A stretch of 64,000 nucleotides of DNA. It comes from Megaleporinus macrocephalus. Lineage: Eukaryota; Chordata; Actinopteri; Characiformes; Anostomidae. Of this stretch, positions 33,656 through 45,507 are shown one piece after another. The stretch covers positions 41,128,698-41,192,697 of the forward strand of contig CM038719.1 in the NCBI GenBank assembly GCA_021613375.1, written 5' to 3'. The stretch's first letter is position 1, and every line of letters begins with the position of its first letter. Below the pieces are notes generated by a model that did no database searches, had not been told where the DNA came from, and worked only from the letters and a program-made list of their open reading frames with translations. The position numbers and the translations under genes are program-made.

Positions 33656-34390
33656 CGAGGAACGAGGGATGAATAAATGACAACTAGACAAGTGAAACTT
33701 GAAACTATTAAGTGGGGTCAGTGTGTTTGCGGTTCTGCCCTGAGTGAGCACAGGCAGTTCGGTGGCTGTAGGTTGAATGAAACCATAATGTTTGGTTGTG
33801 TACAAAAATAAATGGGATCCTATTAGAGGAACGAGGGATGAATGAACAACAAATAGAGGAGTGCAGGTCAGTATGTCTGTGGATTAGAGTTTGAGGATTT
33901 GCCTTAAAAGACTACAGGCAGTTTGGTGGCTGTAGGTTAAATGAAACCATGTGATTTGGGTGTGTACAAAATTAAATAGGACCCTATAGGAGGAATGAGG
34001 GATGAATGAACAACAAATAGAGGAGTGTGGGTCAGTATGTCAGTGGATTAGTGTTTGAGGATCTACTTTGAGTGAGTACAGACAGTTTGGTGGCTGTAGG
34101 TTAAATGAAACCATGAAGTTTGGGTGTGTGCAAAAATGAATAGGACTCTATGGGAGGAACGAGGGATGAATGAACAACAAATAGAGGAGTGTGGGTCAGT
34201 ATGTCAGTGGATTAGAGTTTGAGGACCTGTTCTGAGTGAGTACAGGCTGTTTGGAGGCTGTAGGTTAAATGAAACCATAAGGTTGGGTGTGTCTGAAAAT
34301 GAATGGGATCCTATGGGGAAAAAAGAGGGATGGAAGAAAAACGACAAACAGACGAGTGCGGGTCGAACCAACCCTGCAGTTGAGGTCGGG
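33656..34390 (+). repeat. 168-bp tandem repeat, four to five diverged units
   Basis: The motif gaggaacgagggatgaatga recurs near 33656, 33826, 33991, 34155 and (altered) 34324, a spacing of about 165-170. Each unit also holds ggtcagtatgtcagtggatt and tttggtggctgtaggttaaa then tgaaaccat. The last unit is the most diverged. Confidence 0.82.
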
Positions 34391-35520
34391 GGTCCGCGCT
34401 GAGTCAGCGTATATGAAACAGTGTCTGTCAGTCGAGCGGAAGTTCAGTAGATTGGCGTGTACTTTTCCATCCCATTCATTCTCTATGGGAAACAATTCTG
34501 GGCCAAATTTGGTATCCGGAATCCGTGCATCCAATCAAAAAGCTGTACACAAACCCGATTCACACAGTCAGACCGGACAATCGGGAGCTGGACCGGATCT
34601 GATATTTGGGAAAAACTGTGGGATGAGTTTTGAGGCTGCAGTCGTGCTTATGAAGGTTTGTGTGCCTTGAAACTCCACTTCCGAGCCCGGACCGGTTTGT
34701 GTTGTCCATCCCGGAACGACTATTAAGTTTTGTAAGCGGGAAGGTGATGTAACGCAGTGGCAAACATGCTCCGCCAGGTTTTCCACAGGTACCAAACGGG
34801 AACGCTGCTTATATTCAAGTTAAAACCCGCATATCATACAGCCTCAGCTTCATTTACTAATTAGTGCTCTCGTTAGCGCTTCAGTTCTGTCCCGACGTTC
34901 CCGGAATTCAGGATTAATGTGCTTTTGGGAAAGAAAAGATGATTTGAGAGAGAAAGAACGAGCGGCACAGAGAGAATAACTGAGTGGAAGAACAATAGGT
35001 CACCAGCAGGAAGCAGCAGGCGAGCAGAAGAACAAAGGAGTGTACGGAGAGTGAGAGTGAGAGTACGGAAGAGACGGGAGAGGAAAGGAGGGAAGGGCTG
35101 GCGTGTGTCCAGCACGCGCGGTTGTTGGCACAAGCGATTTTCACTCCCGTAATTCCTTTGATCTTGCAGCGTTAGGGATTGGCCGGCTAGGCTACGCTAA
35201 CGCCAGCGCTCTGTTAATTGGTTTTTAATGGGGTCGGCTAGGCCTGCGCGCTAAGCGCTAACGCACTGCATGGCGTCACCTCTCACACTCGTTTTTCATC
35301 CCTCCATCAGAGCGAGGCCTTGTTCTTTAATGATCTCAGTGTGAACACGGCAGGAGGTGGGCGCGGCTAAACAGTAGTGACCCGACTCGGACTGTTCAGA
35401 AGAAGATCTACGTCACAGCCAAACCACGTACTTCCTTCAGCTGTTCCTCACACCGTGAACCCAAACGGTCCAGACCTGCTAATACATTCATATACAAGCA
35501 AGGGGAGCTCCACCAAAATT
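34391..35520. other. apbb2 intron, no gene recognised
   Basis: Small open frames on both strands resemble no known protein. The sequence is unique by eye. Confidence 0.5.
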
Positions 35521-35700
35521 TGGGGCAGTCGTGGGCTGAAGGTTAGGGATCCGGTCTTGTAACCAGAAGGTCACCGGTTCAATCCCCTAGACCAACAGGA
35601 TTTGTCTGAAGTGCCCTTGAGCAAGGCCCCTAACCTCCAACTGCTCCACAGGCATTGTGAAAAGGACTGGCCACCGTTTAGAGCATGGGACTCTCACTGC
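35521..35700 (+). mobile_element. tRNA-derived SINE, second family (direct copy)
   Basis: Head ggggcagtcgtgggctgaag has an A-box-like tgggctgaagg at 35532-35542, and a perfect B-box ggttcaatccc lies at 35576-35586, 33 bases later, as in tRNA genes. The body has gtgcccttgagcaaggcccc and aactgctccacaggcattgt. The tail (actgccccctagtgtgtgtt) continues into the 50-bp array. Confidence 0.85.
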
Positions 35701-37425
35701 CCCCTAGTGTGTGTTTACTACTGTGTGTATGTATGTGGGTGTTTTACTGCCCCCTAGTGTGTGTTCACTAGTGGGTGTTTCACTGCCCACTAGTGGGGGT
35801 GTGTATGTGGGTGTTTCACTGCCCCCTAGTGTGTGTATGTGTGTGGGTGTTTCACTGCCCCCTAGTGTGTGTGTATGTGGGTGTTTTACTGCCCCCTAGT
35901 GTGTGTTCACTAGTGGGTGTGTGTATGTGGGTGTTTCACTGCCCCCTAGTGTGTGTGCTCACTAGTGTGTGTATATGTGGGTGTTTCACTGGCCCCCTAG
36001 TGTGTGTGATCAGTAGTGTGTGTGTATGTGGGTGTTTCACTGCCCCCTAGTGTGTGTGATCAGCAGTGTGTGTATGTGGGTGTTTCACTGCCCTCTAGTG
36101 TGTGTGCTCACTAGTGGGTGTATATGTGGGTGTTTCACTGCCCCCTAGTGTGTGTATATTCACTAGTATGTGTGTATGTGGGTGTTTCACTGTCCCCTAG
36201 TGTGTGTGATCAGTAGTGTGTTTGTATGTGGGTGTTTCACTGCCCCCTAGTGTGTGTGATCAGTAGTGTGTGTGTGTGTGTGTGGGTGTTTCACTGCCCC
36301 CTAGTGTGTGTATATGTGGGTGTTTCACTGCCCCCTAGTGTATATATTCACTAGTATGTGTGTATATGGGTGTTTCACTGCCCCCTAGTGTGTGTATATG
36401 TGGGTGTTTCACTGGCCCCTAGTGTGTGTGTGTTCACTATAGTGTGTGTATGTGGGTGTTACACTGCCCCCTAGTGTGTGTGTTCACTAGTTTGTGTGTA
36501 TGTGAGTGTTTCACTGCCCCCTAGTGTGTGTGTTCATTATAGTGTGTGTATGTGGGTGTTACACTGCCCCCTAGTGTATATATTCACTAGTATGTGTGTA
36601 TGTGGGTGTTTCACTGCCCCCTAGTGTGTGTATATGTGGATGTTTCACTGGCCCCTAGTGTGTGTGTGTTCACTATAGTGTGTGTATGTGGGTGTTACAC
36701 TGCCCCCTAGTGTGTGTGTTCACTAGTGTGTGCGTATGTGGGTGTTTCACTGCCCCCTAGTGTGTGTGTTCACTAGTGTGTGTGTATGTGAGTGTTTCAC
36801 TGCCCCCTAGTGTGTGTGTTCATTATAGTGTGTGTATGTGGGTGTTTCACTGCCCCCTAGTGTGTGTGTTCACTAGTGTGTGCGTATGTGGGTGTTTCAC
36901 TGCCCCCTAGTGTGTGTGTTCATTATAGTGTGTGTATGTGGGTGTTTCACTGCCCCCTAGTGTGTGTGTTCACTAGTGTGTGCGTATGTGGGTGTTTCAC
37001 TGCCCCCTAGTGTGTGTGTTCATTATAGTGTGTGTATGTGGGTGTTTCACTGCCCCCTAGTGTGTGTGTTCACTAGTGTGTGCGTATGTGGGTGTTTCAC
37101 TGCCCCCTAGTGTGTGTGTTCATTATAGTGTGTGTATGTGGGTGTTTCACTGCCCCCTAGTGTGTGTGTTCACTAGTGTGTGCGTATGTGGGTGTTTCAC
37201 TGCCCCCTAGTGTGTGTGTTCATTATAGTGTGTGTATGTGGGTGTTTCACTGCCCCCTAGTGTGTGTGTTCACTAGTGTGTGCGTATGTGGGTGTTTCAC
37301 TGCCCCCTAGTGTGTGTGTTCATTATAGTGTGTGTATGTGGGTGTTTCACTGCCCCCTAGTGTGTGTGTTCATTATAGTGTGTGTATGTGGGTGTTTCAC
37401 TGCCCCCTAGTGTGTGTGTGTATGC
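35692..37425 (+). repeat. 50-bp minisatellite amplified from the SINE tail
   Basis: More than 35 units of about 50 bp (some shortened to about 32), containing ctgccccctagtgtgtgtgt, tcactagtgtgtgtatgtgg and gtgtttca. From about 36720 to 37380 two variants (cactagtgtgtgcgtatg and cattatagtgtgtgtatg) alternate strictly, making a 100-bp higher-order dimer. The first unit is the genuine tail of the SINE at 35521-35700. Confidence 0.92.
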
Positions 37426-37616
37426 GGGTTTGACTTACTTTGTTCAATATTTACTTACAATACCAGTCAAGTATGCTGACTGTATGCAAACTGATAGTAT
37501 TAAATTACTCAGAGTAGCAGAACTACAATGTTTGATACTGATTGGTATTCTGAAGTTACGCAGTCGGAACACATCCATAACCGGCCACCAGTAACAGCTT
37601 CATCCAGTACTGGTAC

Positions 37617-37692
37617 CTTGAAGTGGGACGTCGGAGCCGGGGAGAGAGGAGCCGCCCGCTGCCGCTTTGCCGTTCTTCCGTTCGGCCATAAT
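37617..37692 (-). CDS. apbb2: apbb2 exon, end of PTB1 and inter-PTB linker
   Basis: A 76-base exon (25 codons plus one base) reading IMAERKNGKAAAGGSSLPGS and DVPLQ before GTACCA, after the acceptor ttctcccag. Human APBB2 has IMAERKNAKALA... and ...NVNLDVPLQ around this segment. IMAERK closes the last helix of the first PTB domain. The fish linker is a few residues shorter and richer in Gly/Ala/Ser. Phase 0 in and phase 1 out fit the neighbouring exons. It sits between the SINE-tail array and the third A-box array. Confidence 0.92.
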
Positions 37693-37965
37693 CTGGGAGA
37701 AAAAAACAACAACAACAGTTGCTTACTTATTTATCACTCTCGTGCTGTCCCTGCTCGTTCCTCGCCGCCAAAAGCCCTCGCTTTCAGTTTTTAGGTCAGA
37801 GCAGCTCTTTTCACGTGGCTGCTGGAGTCGACAAATACAAGCAGGAACATTCAGACATCTTCAAAACACCGAAACACACAACACGAGCCATTTCACATGA
37901 TCCTGATCTGAATCAATACCTACATCACTTTAATAATCACATAATTAATATAATTAATCTCAATT
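37693..37965. other. apbb2 intron, short unique stretch
   Basis: Unique sequence between the exon acceptor and the A-box array. Nothing else recognised. Confidence 0.6.
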
Positions 37966-39496
37966 ATGGTGGTGTAGTGGTTAGTACGGTGGTGTAGTGG
38001 TTAGTACGGTGGTGTAGTGGTTAGTACGGTGGTGTAGTGGTTAGTATGGTGGTGTAGTGGTTAGTATGGTGGTGTAGTGGTTAGTATGGTGGTGTAGTGG
38101 TTAGTATGGTGGTGTAGTGGTTAGTACGGTGGGTGTAGTGGTTAGTATGGTGGTGTAGTGGTTAGTATGGTGGTATAGTGGTTAGTATGGTGGTATAGTG
38201 GTTAGTATGGTGGTGTAGTGGTCAGTATGGTGGTGTAGTGGTCAGTATGGTGGTGTAGTGGTCAGTACGGTGGTGTAGTGGTTAGTATGGTGGTGTAGTG
38301 GTTAGTATGGTGGTATAGTGGTTAGTATGGTGGTGTAGTGGTTAGTACGGTGGTGTAGTGGTTAGTATGGTGGTATAGTGGTTAGTATGGTGGTGTAGTG
38401 GTCAGTACGGTGGTGTAGTGGTTAGTACGGTGGTGTAGTGGTTAGTATGGTGGTGTAGTGGTTAGTACGGTGGTGTAGTGGTTAGTATGGTGGTGTAGTG
38501 GTTAGTACGGTGGTGTAGTGGTTAGTATGGTGGTGTAGTGGTTAGTATGGTGGTGTAGTGGTCAGTATGGTGGTGTAGTGGTTAGTATGGTGGTGTAGTG
38601 GTCAGTATGGTGGTGTAGTGGTTAGTATGGTGGTGTAGTGGTTAGTACGGTGGTGTAGTGGTTAGTATGGTGGTATAGTGGTTAGTACGGTGGTGTAGTG
38701 GTTAGTACGGTGGTGTAGTGGTTAGTATGGTGGTATAGTGGTTAGTATGGTGGTGTAGTGGTCAGTACGGTGGTGTAGTGGTTAGTACGGTGGTGTAGTG
38801 GTTAGTATGGTGGTGTAGTGGTCAGTATGGTGGTGTAGTGGTTAGTATGGTGGTGTAGTGGTTAGTATGGTGGTATAGTGGTTAGTATGGTGGTATAGTG
38901 GTTAGTATGGTGGTGTAGTGGTTAGTATGGTGGTGTAGTGGTCAGTACGGTGGTGTAGTGGTTAGTACGGTGGTGTAGTGGTTAGTATGGTGGTATAGTG
39001 GTTAGTATGGTGGTGTAGTGGTTAGTATGGTGGTGTAGTGGTCAGTACGGTGGTGTAGTGGTTAGTACGGTGGTGTAGTGGTTAGTATGGTGGTGTAGTG
39101 GTTAGTATGGTGGTGTAGTGTTAGTATGGTGGGGTAGTCGTTAGTACGGTGGTGTAGTGGTTAGTACGGTGGTGTAGTGGTTAGTATGGTGGTGTAGTGG
39201 TTAGTATGGTGGTGTAGTGTTAGTATGGTGGGGTAGTCGTTAGTACGGTGGTGTAGTGGTTAGTATGGTGGTGTAGTGGTTAGTATGGTGGTGTAGTGGT
39301 TAGTATGGTGGTGTAGTGGTTAGTATGCTGGTGTAGTGGTCAGTTTGGTGGTGTAGTGGTTAGTACGGTGGTGTAGTGGTTAGTATGGTGGTGTAGTGGT
39401 TAGTATGGTGGTGTAGTGGTTAGTGTGGTGGTGTAGTGGTTAGTATGGTGGTGTAGTGGTTAGTATGGTGGTGTAGTGGTTAGTACGGTGGTGTAA
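37966..39496 (+). repeat. 20-bp A-box minisatellite (array 3)
   Basis: About 76 units of ggtggtgtagtggttagtat with T/C changes (tacg), tggtatag variants and a few one-base deletions near 39120 and 39220. Nearly every unit keeps the A-box match tggtgtagtgg. No SINE body or B-box follows (the array ends gtgtaaaataacaac). It is antisense to apbb2, in the intron about 270 bases upstream of the exon at 37617-37692. Confidence 0.95.
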
Positions 39497-40002
39497 AATA
39501 ACAACAATACAAACAATTGTATTATAATTAAAAATAATAATAATGTTACATTTTTTTTCATTATAAAATATAACTATTATTATTAACAATATAAATACAG
39601 TTGTTGTTATAACAAATAGTTTATATCTGCTATATGTAGATAGGGTATAAATAGACTTAGGTACTGGTATCAGTATCAGTATCAGTATCGGTGATACTGT
39701 ATTTACTTGGTATTGGATTGATACAAAATTTTGTGGTATCGCACACCATTAAGGACAAGTAAAACAGTTTCTAAACATTTTTCACCCCAAACAAAGTCAG
39801 AAATGAAGATATTATATTCATAATAAATAATATACGTTTAAAAAAGTGGCTGAAAATGAAATAAATGAAAGCTGGTCTCTGACTGGGTGTGTGTCTCAGT
39901 AGAACCTCAGACACACACCCAGCCTCACAGTCAGACTCGCTTCAAAGCTGGTTGATGAAACCAGTATAAGCTGCTTTGCTGAATTTGTAAGCTTTATATG
40001 AG
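39497..40002. other. apbb2 intron, AT-rich
   Basis: AT-rich sequence. The piece ggtactggtatcagtatcag near 39660 resembles a common dispersed repeat edge. No exon. Confidence 0.5.
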
Positions 40003-40011
40003 CAACACACA

Positions 40012-40083
<72 letters not shown>
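40003..40083. repeat. (CA)n microsatellite
   Basis: About 40 CA units with one or two substitutions. Confidence 0.95.
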
Positions 40084-40084
<1 letters not shown>

Positions 40085-40541
40085 GGGCACACAGAATTCA
40101 GAATGAGTAATATTTCTGATGTCGTGCCTGTCACTGATTTCATAATCTGCCTTGCCGCTGGAGAACTTTCCACAGTTCAAAAACGTTTTCCCGTATTTGC
40201 CGTGTTCAGAAGTTTAGGGTGGGGGTTAGAGTTAGGTGGGGTGGGGGGGGTGGGCGTATCACCGTTTCCAGAGAGGCTTTAATTTATTCTGCATCAAAAC
40301 AATAAAGAAACAACTAAAGTTCCACGTTTAGCTTCAGTTCAGGTTGTTTAGCTTTTAAATATGGGACATAAATCCACTTTTATAAATGTTTATTTTTGTT
40401 TTTATGCCTGTTGTTTTTTTTTTTTTACAAATGTGGGACAGACTGTCTTGGTGTTTCTACACGGGCTATGAAGGATGCGCCACATGCCTGTACACGGGTT
40501 AGAAGCACTAATTGCTCGTCTAAATCACTGCATACCACTGT

Positions 40542-41655
40542 AAATCTAATCCAGTATGAATCTGCAGTGTGTGTAGTGTTTACAGTCTGACAGTAATAAC
40601 TGTGGAGTGATTTTAATCCAGTATGAATCTGCAGCATGTGTAGTGTTTACAGTCTGACAGTAATAACTGTGGAGTGATTTTAATCCAGTATGAATCTGCA
40701 GCATGTGTAGTGTTTACAGTCTGACAGTAATAACTGTGGAGTGATTATAATCCAGTATGAATCTGCAGCGTGTGTAGTGTTTACAGTCTGACAGTAATAA
40801 CTGTGGAGTGATTTTAATCCAGTATGAATCTGCAGCGTGTGTAGTGTTTACAGTCTGACAGTAATAACTGTGGAGTGATTATAATCCAGTATGAATCTGC
40901 AGTGTGTGTAGTGTTTACAGTCTAACAGTAATAACTGTGGAGTGATTATAATCCAGTATGAATCTGCAGCGTGTGTAGTGTTTACAGTCTGACAGTCATA
41001 ACTGTGGAGTGATTATAATCCAGTATGAATCTGCAGTGTGTGTAGTGTTTACACTCTGACAGTAATAACTGTGGAGTGATTTTAATCCAGTATGAATCTG
41101 CAGCGTGTGTAGTGTTTACAGTCTGACAGTCATAACTGTGGAGTGATTATAATCCAGTATGAATCTGCAGTGTGTGTAGTGTTCACAGTCTGACAGTAAT
41201 AACTGTGGAGTGATTATAATCCAGTATGAATCTGCAGTGTGTGTAGTGTTTACAGTCTGACAGTAATAACTGTGGAGTGATTATAATCCAGTATGAATCT
41301 GCAGCGTGTGTAGTGTTTACAGTCTGACAGTAATAACTGTGGAGTGATTATAATCCAGTATGAATCTGCAGTGTGTGTAGTGTTTACAGTCTGACAGTAA
41401 TAACTGTGGAGTGATTATAATCCAGTATGAATCTGCAGCGTGTGTAGTGTTTACAGTCTGACAGTAATAACTGTGGAGTGATTATAATCCAGTATTAATC
41501 TGCAGTGTGTGTAGTGTTTACAGTCTGACAGTAATAACTGTGGAGTGATTTTAATCCAGTATGAATCTGCAGCGTGTGTAGTGTTTACACTCTGACAGTA
41601 ATAACTGTGGAGTGATTTTAATCCAGTATGAATCTGCAGTGTGTGTAGTGCGACT
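40542..41655. repeat. 67-bp minisatellite in apbb2 intron
   Basis: About 16 to 17 units of 67 bp, containing tgaatctgcagcgtgtgtag, tgtttacagtctgacagtaa and taactgtggagtgattataa then tccagta. Units are more than 95% alike by eye; variants are gcg/gtg/gca and ttta/tata. Confidence 0.94.
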
Positions 41656-42596
41656 CTGAGCATAGTTTTCAGCACGTCAGAGTATTTTCCATTACTATGT
41701 ACCAGCCAGATAAACAAACACTGAACGTGGGTTGAACTTAGCTGTAGTTCTCGGGTCTCTGCTTTACTGTATCTACAGGACGTTTAGCTTTGTAGCTCCT
41801 GTGTAAACCTCCAGAAGCTAATTTCAGACGCCAGGCGTGTGGAGTAATAAAGAGTAAGAGGGAAGTAGTGAATTCAGCGTTTGTGCTGAACTGCTGCTTT
41901 AAATCTTTCTGGTTTGGGCGGAGCTGTTCAGCCGGAGCTGTTCAGGCTGTCTGTCTGCAGCGTGCTCGGGGTGATAATAGCCTCGCTGGAGTTGTAGCAT
42001 GTAGTGAATCCCAGTCGCGTGACTCAGACCCTCTCTCACACTCTCACACTTTCCTCTGAGCCGCCCCGGGGACAGCTCCTCACACTGACCAGAGAAAGAG
42101 AGACAGCAGGCCAGAGTGGACGAGCGACAGGACAGGGGTGGAGGCCAGACTCTCAAAAAAACCTCAACTGCAAAACCTCAACTCTACTTCAACTCGGAGA
42201 GACTTGGAAGGGGTTAACTTGCAGTATTTGTTATTTGATACACTATTTTGTGGCTTTATTGGAATGAACACAGCTAAGCTAACCAGTTGTCCTTCAGTGT
42301 CACTGGGTCGAACGACTCCTCAGACACTAAGACAATCCCATGATGCAACACAAACTAAACTCCCGTCTACTCCACTCCTCCAGATCAACAACCATCAACA
42401 CTGCAGTAGAACCCACAAGAGGAGAACCCACAAGAGGAGAACCCACAAGAGGAGAACCCATGGAGCTGAAACGCTGAGGAGACGCTGCAGCTGAGGTCAG
42501 TAAACACTGTTCACATGCAGTGGGCGGGAACAAACCGTGACCAGACTCTCTCTAACTAGAGCCTCTCAGTGATCTGTCTTATGAGGAGAGAACACT
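41656..42596. other. apbb2 intron with a small 15-bp repeat
   Basis: No exon recognised. At about 42408-42461, acccacaagaggaga is repeated three to four times inside a + strand open frame at 42138-42494 that resembles no known protein. Confidence 0.5.
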
Positions 42597-44835
42597 GATA
42601 CTAACACAGCTGATCCAGAGTCAGTGATACTTACACAGCTGATCCAGAGTCAGTGATACTTACACAGCTGATCCAGAGTCAGTGATACTTACACAGCTGA
42701 TACAGAGTCAGTGATACTAACACAGCTGATCCAGAGTCAGTGATACTAACACAGCTGATCCAGAGTCAGTGATACTTACACAGCTGATCCAGAGTCAGTG
42801 ATACTTACACAGCTGATCCAGAGTCAGTGCTACTTACACAGCTGATCTAGAGTCAGTGCTACTTACACAGCTGATACAGAGTCAGTGATACTTACACAGC
42901 TCATACAGAGTCAGTGATACTTACACAGCTGATCCAGAGTCAGTTATACTTACACAGCTGATCCAGAGTCAATGATACTTACACAGCTGATCCAGAGTCA
43001 GTGATACTTACACAGCTCATACAGAGTCAGTGATACTTACACAGCTTATCCAGAGTCAATGATACTTACACAGCTGATCCAGAGTCAGTGATACTTACAC
43101 AGCTCATACAGAGTCAGTGCTACTTACACAGCTCATACAGAGTCAGTGCTACTTACACAGCTGATCCAGAGTCAGTGATACTTACACAGCTGATCCAGAG
43201 TCAGTGATACTTACACAGTTCATACAGAGTCAGTGATACTTACGCAGCTCATACAGAGTCAGTGATACTTACACAGCTGATCTAGAGTCAGTGCTACTTA
43301 CACAGTTCATACAGAGTCAGTGATACTTACACAGTTCATACAGAGTCAGTGATACTTACACAGCTAATAGAGTCAGTGATACTTACACAGCTGATCTAGA
43401 GTCAGTGCTACTTACACAGTTCATACCGAGTCAGTGACACACAGCTGATACAGAGTCAGTGATACTTACACAGCTGATACAGAGTCAGTGATACTTACAC
43501 AGCTGATACAGTCAGTGACACACAGCTGATACAGAGTCAGTGATACTTACACAGCTGATACAGAGTCAGTGATACTTACACAGCTGATCCAGAGTCAGTG
43601 ATACTTACACAGCTGATACAGAGTCAGTGATACACAGCTGATCTAGAGTCAGTGCTACTTACACAGTTCATACAGAGTCAGTGATACTTACACAGCTGAT
43701 CTAGAGTCAGTGCTACTTACACAGTTCATACTGAGTCAGTGATACTTACACAGCTGATCTAGAGTCAGTGATACTTACACAGTTCATACAGAGTCAGTGA
43801 TACACAGTTCATACAGAGTCAGTGATACTTACACAGCTAATAGAGTCAGTGATACACAGCTGATCTAGAGTCAGTGCTACTTACACAGCTCATACAGAGT
43901 CAGTGATACACAGCTTATACAGAGTCAGTGATACTTATACAGCTGATCCAGAGTCAGTGCTACTTACACAGCTCATACAGAGTCAGTGATACACAGCTTA
44001 TACAGAGTCAGTGCTACTTATACAGCTGATCCAGAGTCAGTGATACTTACACAGCTGATACAGTCAGTGACACACAGCTGATACAGAGTCAGTGATACTT
44101 ACACAGCTCATACAGAGTCAGTGATACTTACACATCTGATACAGAGTCAGTGATACTTACACAGCTAATACAGAGTCAGTGATACACAGCTGATCTAGAG
44201 TCAGTGCTACTTACACAGTTCATACAGAGTCAGTGATACTTACACAGCTGATCTAGAGTCAGTGCTACTTACACAGTTCATACTGAGTCAGTGATACTTA
44301 CACAGCTGATCTAGAGTCAGTGATACTTACACAGTTCATACAGAGTCAGTGATACACAGTTCATACAGAGTCAGTGATACTTACACAGCTAATAGAGTCA
44401 GTGATACACAGCTGATCTAGAGTCAGTGCTACTTACACAGCTCATACAGAGTCAGTGATACACAGCTGATCTAGAGTCAGTGCTACTTACACAGCTCATA
44501 CAGAGTCAGTGATACACAGCTTATACAGAGTCAGTGATACTTATACAGCTGATCCAGAGTCAGTGCTACTTACACAGCTCATACAGAGTCAGTGATACAC
44601 AGCTTATACAGAGTCAGTGCTACTTATACAGCTGATCCAGAGTCAGTGCTACTTACACAGCTGATACAGAGTCAGTGATACTTACACAGCTGATACAGAG
44701 TCAGTGATACTTACACAGCTGATCCAGAGTCAGTGCTACTTACACAGCTGATACAGAGTCAGTGATACTTACACAGCTGATACAGAGTCAGTGATACTTA
44801 CACAGCTGATCCAGAGTCAGTGCTACTTGGGCAGC
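42597..44835. repeat. 29-bp minisatellite with shortened units
   Basis: About 78 units with core cagctgatccagagtcagtg then atacttaca. Many units are shortened (missing ttaca or cagctgata) or carry cataca, ctagag or taatag variants. The pattern from 43837 (ctaatagagtcagtgataca) recurs at 44389, an offset of 552 bases, with the flanking units in the same order, so a block of about half a kilobase was duplicated. Confidence 0.93.
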
Positions 44836-45125
44836 TGATCTAGGATTTGTGATTTAAAGACATCCTGATCTGTGAATAGAATGCATTTTGAATTGTCCTG
44901 TCATTTATAAGCATCCTTAAAGGGGAATTCCACCCTTTAACTTGTTTTTTTTTTCTTTTTTACTATAATACCCAGCATGCCTGACATGAATGCACACAAC
45001 CACATGGATACCGTATATCAGATCAGCAGAATTGTGTCAGTGTTTCTTTCATCAGAATCAAAACAATTCCACACTCGTTTACACTCTCATGTGTTCTGTG
45101 GTGCCGTAACTTCAGAAGGTCTCAC

Positions 45126-45240
45126 CTTTGAGCAGATCTGGTGCAGGCTGGCAGCAATCGCTTCTGCAGGACTGTCACATTGGAACACGTGACATTTCAG
45201 CACACGCGTGTTCTTATCCCGAGCCACGTACGCAAAATCC
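45126..45240 (-). CDS. apbb2: apbb2 exon, C-terminal half of PTB1
   Basis: A 115-base exon: one base completing a split codon, then 38 codons reading [38 protein letters not shown] before GTGAGA. It covers the last strands and most of the C-terminal helix of the first PTB domain, which in FE65 proteins contacts partners other than the amyloid precursor tail. Human APBB2 as recalled has [38 protein letters not shown], nearly the same. The acceptor is ttttttag. This is the most 5' apbb2 exon found; the WW domain and the first part of PTB1 were not found in the 18.7 kb that follow. Confidence 0.95.
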
Positions 45241-45507
45241 CTAAAAAGGCAGATAAAAAAGAGACCTTGAAACTTCACAGTCCGGCTCCTCGGGCGTGTA
45301 ATGCTAATGCTGGGAAGGTGAGAACTGAGAGCAAGTGTTAGATCATTAAAAAGAAGTTCAAACAAAATCTAATTCATGCTATTTCTCTTTTATCCTAATG
45401 TTTGGTGTTTGCTTCTTTATCTTTGCTCTGGTGCATAAATAAAAAACCAAGTACACAGAGCTGCCTATATTTAACAGCAACATACACCTATATATATATA
45501 TATATTA

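Noticed and set aside
34265..34795. Small open frames (127, 89, 75 codons) in the apbb2 intron
   Set aside because: They overlap on both strands, extend into a diverged 168-bp repeat and have no recognisable motif.
40190..40240. + strand FAVFRSLGWG, which resembles the start of the APBB PTB1 domain (FAVRSLGW)
   Set aside because: It is on the wrong strand and in the wrong order for apbb2, and the match ends after about eight residues, so chance is the best explanation.
42597..44835. CRISPR-like array (29-bp units)
   Set aside because: Units are head to tail with no unique spacers, in a vertebrate intron.
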